The position numbers were made by a program, and so were the translations under genes. A stretch of 64,000 bases of DNA from Punctularia strigosozonata HHB-11173 SS5 (lineage: Eukaryota; Basidiomycota; Agaricomycetes; Corticiales; Punctulariaceae), in contig NW_006767433.1 of NCBI RefSeq assembly GCF_000264995.1, forward strand, positions 3,165,521-3,229,520, in the 5' to 3' direction. Of the stretch, positions 48,367-59,994 are shown piece by piece. Under the pieces are notes generated by a model. It was not told the DNA's origin. It made no database searches and saw only the letters and a list, made by a program, of their open reading frames with translations. Within the stretch, counting starts at the first letter, position 1, and each line of letters begins with the position of its first letter.

Positions 48367-49011
48367 ATGGTCTTCTCGCACTCGTCGCTTTTCTTCACCA
48401 CCCTTGCTCTTAGCCCTGCGCTGGCCGCACCCATCACTTGGAGCTCAGAGGATTCATCCACCATCAACACCTCTACCTTGGTCGCCCCGACATCGACAAA
48501 CATGCCGCCTGCCACCGCCACCACTGCCACTACTACCGATGACGGCATGTACCGCATCCAGACCAGCCGGCCCACTCCCGACGGACGCAGGGCCGTGGCA
48601 CCCGAGCCAAACGCTCCTATTCCCACCGCCTTCGAAGACCTGGCCGTCGTCAGCATGGGCGCTATGTCTACCACCGACGCAGTTTTACCTGACCGTCGTC
48701 CTTCCGCCTCGGCACCGGGCACGACGTATTTACACCCGCCAGCTACGCCAGTCATCACGTCTGCCTTCGATGACTTCACCGTGTCAAGCATCGGTACGAT
48801 GTCGACATCCGACGTCTCCTTCACGTCGGCTCCCAATACGTTCCCCACCAACACAATCCCTGCCGAATTCGAGGGCTTCTCTGTGCTGAGCATAGGGACG
48901 ATGTCAACCACGGACCACAGCTTTGAATGGGCGCCTGCGGCTACCCTCGTTCCATCTGCTTTCTACGAGCTTTCGGTGACTTCCCTGGGTGGAATGTCGA
49001 CCACAGATTGA
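48367..49011 (+). CDS. Secreted protein with four diverged 17-residue repeats
   Basis: A single exon of 214 codons. Residues 1-20 (MVFSHSSLFFTTLALSPALA) are a signal peptide. A Thr/Pro-rich stretch follows. Then four copies of one motif, at residues 88-104 (AFEDLAVVSMGAMSTTD), 133-149 (AFDDFTVSSIGTMSTSD), 167-183 (EFEGFSVLSIGTMSTTD) and 198-214 (AFYELSVTSLGGMSTTD), joined by Pro-rich linkers. The protein ends exactly with the last copy. Synonymous codons differ widely between copies, so the conserved residues appear selected. Two RR sites (74-75, 110-111) could be Kex2-cut, but they do not flank every repeat. I know no family for it; secreted effector, wall protein or peptide precursor are all possible. 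Confidence 0.75.
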   Translation: MVFSHSSLFFTTLALSPALAAPITWSSEDSSTINTSTLVAPTSTNMPPATATTATTTDDGMYRIQTSRPTPDGRRAVAPEPNAPIPTAFEDLAVVSMGAMSTTDAVLPDRRPSASAPGTTYLHPPATPVITSAFDDFTVSSIGTMSTSDVSFTSAPNTFPTNTIPAEFEGFSVLSIGTMSTTDHSFEWAPAATLVPSAFYELSVTSLGGMSTTD

Positions 49012-49121
49012 TTTACTGCCCCGATACGCTGCATTGTATCCTGCTGTACGAACAACTGCAATTGACATCCAAAGAGACATGCGTTTACTTCAAACTGAAA
49101 GTGGTGTCAGAGGAATCCCCG

Positions 49122-49675
49122 TTAACTGGTAGACTGATCTGACCTAGCGATGCACTCCATCTCGAACAATGCATCTTTCGGCAACCGGGCAACTTCCACA
49201 GCAGAGCGCGCCGGTTTGTGGTCGCCAAAGAATTTGGCATAGACTCCGTTCACGGCCACAAAATCGTTCATATCCTTTAAGAATACCTGTAGACTACTCA
49301 TCAGTGATTCGGCCCTTAAGGTACGTTGAAGAATTGCGAACCGTGGTCTTCGCAACTTTGCCCACTTCACTGCCGCTGGCCTCGAGCACATTCTTCATGT
49401 TCTTGAGTGCTTGCTCCGCTTGGGCCTCGACACCCCCTTCCACGATAAGCATGGTTTTGGGATCAAAGCCAATGCAGCCGGAGACGAAGACGAGGTCCCC
49501 GACTTTGACGGCTTGGGAGTAAGGACCGATGGCAGCCGGTGCAACTGACGTATATGAACATAGGGACCGATGATGTCGTAGATGAACGCCGTCAGAACAA
49601 TGCCTTGGCGGAGCGGAACATGTATTCACGTTCTGTTGAGACTGCAGACAAGGACGGATGCATGGAGATCGACAT
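49122..49675 (-). CDS. RidA/YjgF family 2-iminobutanoate deaminase
   Basis: A small enzyme that removes reactive imine intermediates made by PLP enzymes. Start 49675: [15 protein letters not shown]; an intron joins to [20 protein letters not shown]. Then [32 protein letters not shown] and, after a second intron, [20 protein letters not shown] and [20 protein letters not shown]. The Arg of PARSAVEV is the carboxylate-binding residue. The stop is at 49122-49124. Length (about 140 residues) is normal; no mitochondrial presequence is apparent. Confidence 0.9.
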
Positions 49676-49992
49676 GTCGCGTTTGGTCTGGAAGAGGCGG
49701 TCGATTGTGCCCGTCCGTAGCAAAAATGAAGAACAAGCTCGCCGGGTTGTGAGGGTCAGAGCTGAACGGCGCGCTGAGATGGTCAACATTTGCAAGGAAT
49801 CGATCCTCGTCGTCCGAGACGTCCGACATCGACACATGTTGTACAGCCCCAACCGTACGCGTTGTCCAGACTCTACATAGCCATATAAGACTCAATGCTC
49901 ATGGGTCTGCTTCACTTTGCTGGATACTTAGGTATCAACATGTTGTTTAGCAACGATGGACCGCGTTTATAATCCCACTAGACACGCAACCG
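49676..49992. other. Intergenic region
   Basis: About 315 bases between two minus-strand genes: RidA promoter and inositol monophosphatase 3' UTR. Nothing else recognised. Confidence 0.45.
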
Positions 49993-51418
49993 CTAGTTGG
50001 GCGTCACATCAGCAACAGTCTCGTAGAAATCGCGTATGAGCCTTCTTTGAGCGTCATAACCACTTTCGCTCTGTCCAGGATGAGTCTCGTAGGACATGCC
50101 GTCGTAAATTGGCACATACTGGGGTATCAGCCACTCCGCGAATGACCAGATATTTCCTTCCCGTCAAGATCTCCTCCGTTACGTTCCCGTCGTGCACGCA
50201 ATCTTTGGATCCCGTCACCAAACACCCGGCTTCTTGGGCGATGACGATTCCAGCCTGGTTGGTACCCGTGAACATGGATCGAAAGTGTTTTCAGGGGGGC
50301 ACGTACGCAGACATCCCAGGGCCAGCAGCCTATCTCCCAGTAAAGGTCGAGTCCGCCCTGAGCGACCATCGCAAAATTGAGGGCTGCGCTTCCGAGCGAT
50401 CGCAGGGAATGCGCCATGCGACCTCCCTCAACAGCCTTCTGAGTCGCTTGCTCTAGCACAGAGCAAGCGATGAGCCAAAGGTTGCCGGACATTATCAGAA
50501 GCCATTTCCTCACTTCCACCAGACTTTTCCGGGGTGGGATCACCGGCCAGTTTCAAGAAGGACTCGGATTTCGGCGCAAGAACAGGGAAGGTCCGGTCGG
50601 ACCCCCATTCAATGGCTGATAACGACGTGAGCAATGTGTTGTCGATCATGGTCGCCTTGTTGACTCAACGAACCTAGCAAGCCTTGCGACAACGACGGAA
50701 AAGTTTTCGGGGAACCCAGGGGAAGCTTCAAGGTCTCGCTTCCTCGGGTCAGGTGCGATCCTTGGCCCTTCACGCCGGAGTACTGAAGGCGTGATAAGCT
50801 GCCTGAACGCGCGTACGACGTCGAGAACACACCAGATGGTCCAAGAATGGATTGTAGATGACACCAAGAACGGGCCTCTTCTTGTATATGAGCCCCAGAG
50901 AGATGCACACGAAGGGAAATCCGTGCACGAAATTGGTAGTACCATCTGGCGGAACATTGTGTAAGCGCCGAGGACCTTTCGGGTCTGTGATAGCCTGACC
51001 AATGGGATCGACACAAAAAGTGGGTTCGTCCGTTACGGGCTGTCGGGACCCAGCGGCGTAAGACTCTTCGCCGATGCTGAGGAAAGTCAAGGTCAGTCTA
51101 CGATCGGTGCCAAGGTGCTGGGCGCTGTCGGCCGATGTCCCGCCGCACCGTCGATCGTAACAAGGGACGGGATGGTCGGATGTTGGCTCACAATTGGAAG
51201 TGAGGGTAGGCTTTAGCGATCGCAGCCTTGACAACCTCTTCGACTTTCACGTCAAACTCGGTGACGAGATCGACCGAGTTTTTCTTCTCGTTCACGTCCG
51301 ATGCAGGAGCGGACTGGATCGCCTGAGACCCTTCGAGGATGATGGCCCCGGCGGTGCGGGCTAGGGCCGTGGTGAATGCCAGTACATCTTGCAAATCGGA
51401 TGCCGTAAGCTCCGTCAT
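49993..51418 (-). CDS. Inositol monophosphatase
   Basis: A Mg-dependent, lithium-sensitive phosphatase releasing free myo-inositol. Start 51418: MTELTASDLQDVLAFTTALA, then DLVTEFDVKVEEVV (metal-site motif), IGEESYA and [20 protein letters not shown]. The metal-binding DPIDGT block is split by an intron of about 55 nt and reconstitutes exactly. Later RSLGSAALNFAMVAQGGLDL and WEIGCWPWDVCAG(I), the second signature. The end SGYDAQRRLIRDFYETVADV precedes the stop at 49993-49995. About six introns. All catalytic motifs are present. Confidence 0.93.
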
Positions 51419-53112
51419 GGTGGACGATGTCGCAGGAAGAGAGGAAAGGGAGCGGGCTACAGTACGGGAACTCGGGTCGAACGCCGTGTGTTGTGCAGCT
51501 CAGGCTTATCAATGGTTGCCCATGGATGCAGCAATAAGTGCAGCTGGCAAGACGCCAGGGCGTGCCGTCGAGGCCAATCCGTCGCCGAGGCCGGAACAAC
51601 CAGCGCAACCCGCCTGCACGTTCGTGACACTGATGAATCGATGACCTCAACCCCGGAACTCGAGCTTGAACCCGTGTTTCGCACGTCCAGGTTTTGCCTG
51701 ACCTTAACCTGGTCTCCACAAAATCCGTCGCTGAAACATGAACGCCTTTCAGAGTTCCGGTTGCCCTCCGAATCGCTCGTCCTCCGTGCCCCGCAGGCCG
51801 CTGTACTACATGAAACTCAGTCCCATCGTCATGCGACGAGCGATTCTTCTCATTCGCATGTCAACTCAGCCTATGATGGATCAGTGTCTGACCACCAACA
51901 CGACCACCCCCCTCTGACGCTGACCGGGACCGGTGGCCGACGGTATACAGGGGCTCCATTCTCGCAGGTTGCTCGGCTTTGTCGGCTCTTCCGATCACGT
52001 ACCGCAGCAGACGTCCACACCTTGGCAGCGCAGCTCCTATGTCTAAAACTTCAGTCTTGCTTGGAGCATCTCCGAGCCGAGCTACGCGTATAAATCCAGG
52101 GGAGGGATTCGGAACGTCGCCAGCTTGAAGTCGCCAAGCTCCCTGTATCCTCCATGTGGAGGATCATGGCCCTTCGTTTGAACGTCGGAGATGCCACGTA
52201 GGCGAATGGCTGAAACTGGGGTCGCGTTCGATCCGTCGAGGTACCGGGCTGCCTTATGTGAGTACATTGACGACAGTCGACGTGCAGTGTGACCATCGCT
52301 CACCCCCGTTTAGACACGCCTTATTCGCAGCCTATGGCTTATGCGTATAGCACGCGCTCCCGACCTGGACCGGACCGAACGAATCCGTCACTCCTGGTCG
52401 CCCATTGACGTCTTGTGCAATACACGTATCAAGCTACCGTCATCGTTGTCCCGCCCTTCCTTCTTCCCGCGGTTCCCGAATTGTCAACTCTTATACCTTT
52501 GAGCCTTTGCGGTACACACGAGATCAAATTAAATGCAAAGGGCCTAGATGTGAACGGGCGTGTTCAATCGCGAGTGTCAGATCCATCTTTGTGCCGTTCA
52601 ATCACCCCCACTCGTGAACCCAGGTGCTTCTGCAAATCACCGGAGTACCCCGCTCATCCTCCTCACTTGCAACCGATCGTGGGATAGCGCTTCAGCTCCG
52701 ACCCATCTGGAAGATTTACAGCTAGAATTCGACTGTCCCCGCTGGGACACGCACCAGTACGTAAGGCATATCTATATGCTATCCGGATGCCGCGCCTCAA
52801 GTTTCCAAGTTCTCCGAGACCATTGGATACTCTCTCATGGTTAACTCATGACCGTACAAAGGGCCCGGCATCTGTTCACGGAGATAGGTGCTATGTCTGG
52901 GATTCGTGAACCTTTGCTTCTCTGGACCTGAGAGGTTCACATGAGGAAGCGTCTCCGCAACTGAACAGAGGCACCTTGACTGCGCTACGGACCTTCTCGG
53001 TCAATCTGGGGTTGTTCCGGACATAGACGCAACAGGCCAGCGGGCACGAGTGTATATATACCAGCAGGGCGTCCCTCTGCGTTCATCATTCAAGCTGAAC
53101 TGAGAATCTGCT
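51419..53112. promoter_or_regulatory. 1.7-kb divergent intergenic region; TATA box for the P450
   Basis: Between the divergent phosphatase and P450 genes. Long open frames near 51.4-52.1 kb have no recognisable features and biased composition. A strong TATA run (tgtatatatacc, 53051-53062) stands about 50 bases before the P450 ATG. I see no repeat or other gene. Confidence 0.5.
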
Positions 53113-55351
53113 ATGCAGGCATCGTTCTCCAACACCAGTGTTTGGGTTTCGTTCGCCTTCACTGTTGGTATTGTCGTCTTCATCTCGAGGCGGATCCGTT
53201 TGCGATCACCTCCGTTGCCTCCTGGACCACCTGGTCATTGGCTGTTTGGTACGACTGTTCCTCTCGAGGAGTACGTATATCGTTTTACTTGCCTTCGCAA
53301 CTTAGGGGGCTTAGTGTTGTACTCTTCGTGTATTCTGCATTGACTCTAGTGCCTGGAGAATCAACGAGGAGTGGACACAACAGTACGGCCCCGTCTTTTC
53401 GTATCGTCAAGGGACTCGGAGAGTGGTCGTCATCGGTCGCCATCAGGTCTATGTAACGTCATGTCGATTCACAATTCTGTGCTGAGATCATGTTTAATAG
53501 GCTGCTGTCGACATTCTCGAGAAAGACGGTGCCGTAACTCTAGACAGGCCCGAGAACATCCCGGTTATAACCGCCTCAGGAGGACTGCGTGTTATCAACA
53601 TGAGTTGGAATGACCAAACCAGAAAGCTCCGACGCGCCATGCATGATCGTTTACGGCACAAGGTCGCAACAACATATGGTCACATCCAAGAGGAGAATTC
53701 CAGGAACCTAATTCTTGACATTCTCGACAACCCGGATGCTCATCAAGTCCATGTTAGACGGTATTTGAGTGCCCTACAACTCGTGTTCAATCCACTGACG
53801 CATACGCTACAAAGATATGCGGCATCCGTGATCCTCAGAATTGCCTATGGGAAGACCACGCCTACGTATGTATCAGACCCAGAGGTTCAGCATATCATTG
53901 CGTCAGTCCGCTTCTCTTCTTTATTGCGCATGCCGTAAACCACACGTCGACGCAGGATCGTCGCACGAATGGGGCGCATCTTTGCCCCCGGCTCTCTGTT
54001 AGTGGACAGAATCCCATTTCTCCGGCACGTTCCCGGTATCTTGGACGAGCAGAAGGCTTGGCACAAGGACGAGTTGGGCTTGTTCCGAGGTAAAATCGAT
54101 GCTGTCAGGGAAGCGATGGTGGGTTTTGAATTTTTGCTCAACGGACACCGCCAGATTATGAATCCGCATAGGCACATGGTCGTGCCGAGGAGTCCTTCGC
54201 GAAATTTCTTCTGACCGAGCAAGCCAAATTGGACATCTCGGACGACGAGATGGCGTATCTTGCTGGCAGCCTCTTCGGCGCCGGCAGCGATACAGTGAGT
54301 TCATTGCATGACTCGTGTGTCTATGCCAAGCTTGGTCGAGTTTGACTCTCGCGTGCTATAGACAGCATCCGTTCTCGGATGGGTCATCCAGGCTGCAGCT
54401 GTGCATCCGCAGGCCCAAGCTAGGGTACAAGACGAGCTGGACCGCGTGCTTGGTCGGGAAAGAGGTGTGATCACACTTCGCTGGTATATGCAACCGCTGA
54501 TGGTCACTTTCTACGAAAGCGCCAAATTTTGAAGACGAAGACGCGCTCCCGCAGGTCACGGCCTTCATGCTGGAAGTATACCGTTGGAGGCCCACGAGTA
54601 TCATCGGCGAGTCCTTTAGCAGTAGCGAACTGGCCATGTAATTGAGATCGCCTTCGATGCAGGGTTTGCTCATCGTGTTCGGTCGGACATAAGATGGGTT
54701 CGTTCCCTGCTATCTCTCCTGCCACGTGAATCTAACGATTTCCCAGCGAGATTTCCTCATACCAGCCGACTCCACAATCCTTGGAAGTCATTGGTATGTA
54801 GCGTCTAATCGTCTGAGGGGGGCACTAATCAGACACTGTTAGGTCCATTGCGCATGATCCTGATGTCTGGCACAGCCCTGACAGATTCGACCCGGGAAGA
54901 TGGCTGGACGAGGAGGGTAAGATATTGAAAGACAAAAAGACTTTCATGTTCGGTTTTGGAAGGCGGTGTGTTCATTCCCTCTACTTGCACCGCTTTCATT
55001 GACGAACCGCTCGTCAAACTTAAGCGTTTGCCCCGGTCAACATGTAAGCTTCGCCCGCGTGAAGACCCCTTAATGAATATTGAACGTCTGTGCTGTTTCT
55101 TTTTTCCTAGGTTGCCAACAGGTAATAAGTCTCGCGCTGTGCGTCGTGAACACATACTGATCGCTGATGATCGCAGATCCGTGTTCATCAATACGGCCAT
55201 GCTCCTATGGTCATTCCACATAAAGGAAGATCCTGCCAATCCTATCAATACCATGGATTTTAGGGGAGGCACAATCATGCATCCGTCTCCGTTCAAGGTC
55301 GTGTTTGAGAATCGGATCCAGGAGTTGAAATCACTGATCACTGACATGTAA
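53113..55351 (+). CDS. Cytochrome P450 monooxygenase
   Basis: A microsomal heme-thiolate monooxygenase, about 490 residues in roughly eleven exons. Start MQASFSNTSVWVSFAFTVGI gives the N-terminal membrane anchor, then PPLPPGPPGHWLFG (Pro hinge). The I-helix is AGSLFGAGSDTTASV (AGxDT), the K-helix EVYRWRP (ExxR), and the heme loop FGFGRRVCPGQH, assembled across introns. An 11-nt micro-exon (55111-55121) supplies VANR between two introns. The end NRIQELKSLITDM precedes the stop at 55349-55351. Substrate and CYP family cannot be given; no biosynthetic cluster surrounds it. Confidence 0.9.
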
Positions 55352-55623
55352 CGGACCGTGTACGAGTTTCCGAGGCGACATTCGATGAACAGCGACATGA
55401 CTAGTCTGTCAAGCTTGCGGCTATCATACCATTGCCGTTGTACGGGCCTGTACATACCTCTCTCCAACGGCGAGCATTGCGTATCGTTGATGATATTGTT
55501 CAAGCGTGGGAGTGGCGCGTTAACATGAAGAGATCTTGGACTCACGTGATACGCGAGCGCGTTTCAGCGACTCGCCGCGAGCGTTGTTTCCTTAACTTAA
55601 GCTTTCTCTTTTTTTTCACCGCA
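55352..55623. other. Intergenic region before importin-9
   Basis: About 270 bases. A pyrimidine-rich run (gctttctcttttttttcacc, 55601-55620) directly precedes the importin ATG, typical of constitutive fungal promoters. Confidence 0.45.
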
Positions 55624-58600
55624 ATGTCGCTCGTAGAAGTGACCCAACTGCTGGCCGCGACGCTAAGTCCAGATGGAAACACCCGAATATCCGCAGAGCT
55701 CAAGCTAGCTGAGTACATGGCCAGTTCAGGCGTGTCCAGTTCCCCGAATGTAGACCGACCACCATCTCACCCATCGACGCGTCATTAGAGGCCGGACTGG
55801 CACTTTCTCAGATTACACTCTCGCAGGATATCGAGCCTGCGCTTCGTCAGATGAGTAGACCATGTCCAGCGCCACTTGGACGTGTCTTGATGACTGCGTT
55901 GCTCGACTAGCACTCAGCTAGCATCGTCCTCCGCAAGTACGTCAGGGAAAGGTGGTCGCCGTACTTCACCACGTTCCGCGGTTCTGCGCCGCCGGTAGAG
56001 GTATTCTACCTATTGACTTGTCGCTCTGGTCGCACTCTAAATGGGTGCAGGTGAAGGCGCAGATCCGCGCTGCAGTGTTCCAAGGCCTATCAGATCCTGT
56101 CCGCAAGATACGGACATCATGCGTGCGCACATCCCATTGTTTTCAGATTCTTAGCCAACATTTGATGTACATCTAGGCTCATACTCTGTCTTCAATCGCA
56201 AACTGCGATTGGCCGGATGAATATTCCGATCTTCTGTCCAACCTGATCAACTTGCTCTCTTCTGGTTCCGCGGACTCCATTCATGGTGCCATGCAAGTGT
56301 TCACGGAATTCATTCGAACCGATCTTTCAGAAGAGCAGATTCTTCCTGTGCTTCGCCAGTTGCTTCCTGCCCTCCTCGCCATACTCGGTGCAGCAGAAGT
56401 GAGTCTCATGCCTTCGTGTGATTCTGTCGTGGCATTTCATGTCCGTTTGCATCAGCGACATAGCGCGTTAACTCGGGCCCGCGCGGTAGCGGTTTTTAGA
56501 GAGTGCGTGAGCGCCCTCTACATGGTCAAAGAACAGCATCCGCAGGCAACTCAGGAAGCCACTGCTTCCGTCCTCCCGATCTGGTTGGAGGCATTCAAGG
56601 TTCTCCTGGCGTCGGATCCCCGCCAAGATATAGTGAGCGAGACCAACTGGGACGGACTTGCGATACGGATACAAATTTTCAGGGTAAATACTGTCCTGTC
56701 CCTAGCGATTTTTGACCTGGGCATTCTCAACTTCTGCATCTAGGCGCTTGATACAATTCATACGTCTTTCCCTCGCTCTCTTCGCCCGTATCTTTCGGAA
56801 TACCTCAACAGCGCTCTTGGCCATCTGCAAGCGTTGTACCCAACCTTTGTTGCTTTCTATCTATCTGACGATGCGAGCGTTCCTTTGTCATCCGAAGATG
56901 AACCCATCGAGCTTCCCCACCTGATATGCCCTATCATCGACTTCTCCGCAAGCATCGCGAGGAGCGGCAAAGCAAAGGAATGGTTTGATCAAAGCAACAC
57001 TCAGGCTCTTGTCGATACGGTATTCCGTTGGGTGCAGATGACAAAAGACGATGTAAGATCTGCTGTGATTAGCTCGTACACCAGCTAAACCGGGGGTACA
57101 GGAAGAGAACTGGGCAAATAATGCGAATGCGTTCGTAGCCGAAGAAGATGACGAAACATCAGCATATAGCATACGCGTAGCCGGGTTTGATCTATTATCT
57201 GTGAGTAGCTACGTCCGTATAGCTCATGTCACCGCTCTGACGATCGATGCAGTCGATCCTAGAACGCTCTCCCGTAGCCACTAGCTCTTCCTTCGCCAGC
57301 AGCATACAGCGCACGGCATCCGAGTCCCAACGGGCGCGCGAAATGAACAGCTCTGAATGGTTAGTTCGTCATGTTTTCTCCCCGCCAGGCATCCACGAGC
57401 ATCGACTTCAGGTGGAGACCACTCGAGGCGGCCCTTGCTGCCGTTGGTTCGCAGTCAGAGACAGTAATCGAATGTCTCGAAGACGAAGAACTTGCAGGTC
57501 GAACGAAGCCAATAGATATTGCGTCTTTGCTCACGAACGTAATTCCATCGGTGTTGACTCTGCATGGTGCGGACACCCATGTCTGGGCCTGTTGAGTGCA
57601 CAGTATTGAGTCCGCCTCCGACCAGATTTTCCATTTCTGCAAGGCCGTGGTTTCGTCTTTGCAAGCCAATACGGTACCCTTCTACCGAAGGAACTGGCTG
57701 GCCAGTATCTCGATGCGGCGATACAAGTAGTAGAGGCCAACGTTGCTGGTGTACCCATCAAAGTTTCTGCCATCAAAGCAATCCAGAAGTGAGTTGTCCG
57801 GGTTGCTGCACAAGCATCGCTCTTGACCTCTCGCTAGCTTCTGCCAAAATGTGGACGATGCTGTGCTCCTGCCTTTCGCGCCAAGAATGGCGCAGGACAT
57901 CGGTCCATTCATGCTAGTGACCTCCGAGGATACCCTTGCGCTAGTGCTGGATACGCTTTCTGTGGTCATGCAGATAGAAAAGGCCAGTTGGCTGACAGTC
58001 GAGTTGGCGTCTTCGCTTGTCAAGGCCCTACTACAAGTATGGAGTCAACACAACAAAGGTATTGTCCACGCGATGGTCTTTTCACCGTATCCTGACAGCC
58101 TCTCCCAAGATCCTATGTTTACATCGGTGCTCTCTGACGTACTAGAGTCACTTGCATCCTCGGTCGTGCCCGGGGTGTACGAGGTCGTTGTCAAAGAAGC
58201 CCTGCCGGCCCTGTCCAATGCTGTATCCGCTGCCAAACCAGACGAATTGTGGATCCCCGAGTCTGGAATCGAGATGATCACGAGCTTAATTGAGGGAGCA
58301 TCCCCAGGGAAACTCGGAGACGGTTTCTTTGCTGCCATAGCGCCAACTCTCTTCGGCGCATTGAAAAGCTCGGACGATAGGGACGTCCTGCAGGTCAATC
58401 CAGTACAACATGCTATCACAGATCGAGACTCATCCACGCTTTACTAGAATGGATGTCAATGCTTGACTCTCGTTGTTCGTAAGGATTGCTCGCAGCTTCT
58501 GGCTTTCAACGACGGTCATTCGGGCCTGGAGCATACCTTCGCGATAATTGCAAGGCTCCTTCAGAATGAAGACGAGTCGGGCGGGCTTTTCATCGGAGAA

Positions 58601-59712
58601 TTGATCATTCATCTCTTAAGGAACGCGGGTGAATCAGTTTTACCTGCACTACCTGAGCTTTTGCAGGCAATGCTTCAACGTATGCAGACAGCGAAGACCG
58701 CTTCGTTCACGCAGGTGCATCTTGGTAATTTCGGGGAAGTGTTTCATCACTAACTCGGCGATGCAGAGCTTGATAATACCTTTCGCCTTCCTCATCCACA
58801 ACCAACGCGACACGGTGTTGGACATGCTCGAGAACACCTCCATTGACGGTCGTTCAGGCCTTGACGTCTTGATCCAGACCTGGTGCGAAAATGCGGAAAC
58901 ATTCCAAGGCTTCTGGCAAACGAGGGTCAGCAATCTGGCCCTTTGCTCCTTATATGTATCCGAACGTCCGAGTCTGCGGAACATCGTCGTGAAGGGCGAT
59001 ATCATTGTGAAACCGGAGACAAAGAATGGTACTCGACTCTGGACCTATTGTGGGTATCGTACTGATTATCCGCCACGAACAGTGATCATGACACGTTCAA
59101 GGACAAAGTCCAGTATGTGGTTTCGCATTGTGATAATCTCCACGGCTGCTCAGAACATCATTGCCTAGTGCCTACCGAATTCACTTCTATCCACTTCCCG
59201 GTCAAGGCCTTCAAGATCATTGTGCGCGACCTTCTTTCCGGCGGCGAGTCTGCAACCCTCAATGCCGGAACCGACAATATTGAGGAGGTTGACTCGGAAG
59301 ATGGCGTAAGTGACACAAGAACACCCTGCTTTTCATATACGAGTTGTTGATCACATCCCCATTGCAAGGACGAGGGATGGGAAGAAGAGTCGCATCACGG
59401 GTTCAAGCGAGAAGAATACGCTATGCTTTCGGAGATGCTTGGGCCCCGGGGGCTAGCTTTCGACAATGACGATATCCTGGACGGACCGGAGGATGAGGAT
59501 CTCCGAAATGACCCTATTTCGCAGATGGATATGCAGGCATGTTATCTAGGTCAATATCGTGATTCATGAAATGAACCGCTCATCGCTCTGTCCAGGCGCA
59601 CCTGGTGTCGTTCATCAAGGAATGTGCTTCTCGGAACACGAACGATTTCCAGAACGTTGTGGGACAGCTGAACGCAGAAGAGATGTCAGTTGTTCAGAGA
59701 GTATTGACATGA
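55624..59712 (+). CDS. Importin-9 / karyopherin KAP114
   Basis: A HEAT-repeat nuclear import receptor; known cargoes of the family are histones and TBP. About 1,000 residues in about 18 exons. Start MSLVEVTQLLAATLSPDGNT, then IVLRKYVRERWSPYF, VKAQIRAAVFQGLSDPVRKI and NCDWPDEYSDLLSNLINLLS (importin-beta N-terminal domain). Central HEAT region, for example SRPYLSEYLNSALGHLQALY-like text near 56.8 kb and LPFAPRMAQDIGPFMLVTSE. An acidic loop NIEEVDSEDGDEGWEEE near 59.3 kb, then FIKECASRNTNDFQNVVGQL and the end MSVVQRVLT. The acidic insert and C-terminal ending fit importin-9/Kap114. The stop lies inside a small inverted repeat. Some exon joins (57.2-57.6 kb) are not fully resolved. Confidence 0.85.
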
Positions 59713-59738
59713 ATATTGGGTACTTAGATATTCATGTC
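59706..59738 (+). repeat. Perfect 11-bp stem-loop over the importin-9 stop codon
   Basis: gacatgaatat (59706-59716) and its exact reverse complement atattcatgtc (59728-59738) flank an 11-base loop. The TGA at 59710-59712 is inside the first arm. It could form an RNA hairpin in the mRNA. A chance event is possible. Confidence 0.6.
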
Positions 59739-59994
59739 ATGACTGACGAATTGGATACTTCGAGAGACACAGAATGTACGGGACTTCTTGACTAGCAACA
59801 TGATGATCCGTGTCGATTACTATTCCTGGTGTACGACATATGGCAATTCGAGGGTCACAACTCAGAACGATGGTACAGTGGTGAGGCTGTAAACAAATCA
59901 GATGATGGTCTAAAAATCCGAGCACTTCCTACCGACATCTCCATGACGATATAAAACACACATCAGTTAAATGAAGCGTCGGCGAATGGATCCA
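59713..59994. other. 3' region between converging genes
   Basis: About 280 bases between converging genes. It holds a possible polyadenylation region (cgatataaaacacac near 59949). No gene seen. Confidence 0.45.

Noticed and set aside
48290-48889. 200-codon Pro/Arg/Ser-rich open frame overlapping the repeat protein
   Set aside because: It lies in another frame of the same strand, has the composition of a shifted Ser/Thr/Pro gene, and its ATG sits at about the expected transcription start.
51389-52093. 234-codon open frame upstream of the P450
   Set aside because: It begins inside the phosphatase gene on the opposite strand, shows no recognisable features and has no consistent splice context.
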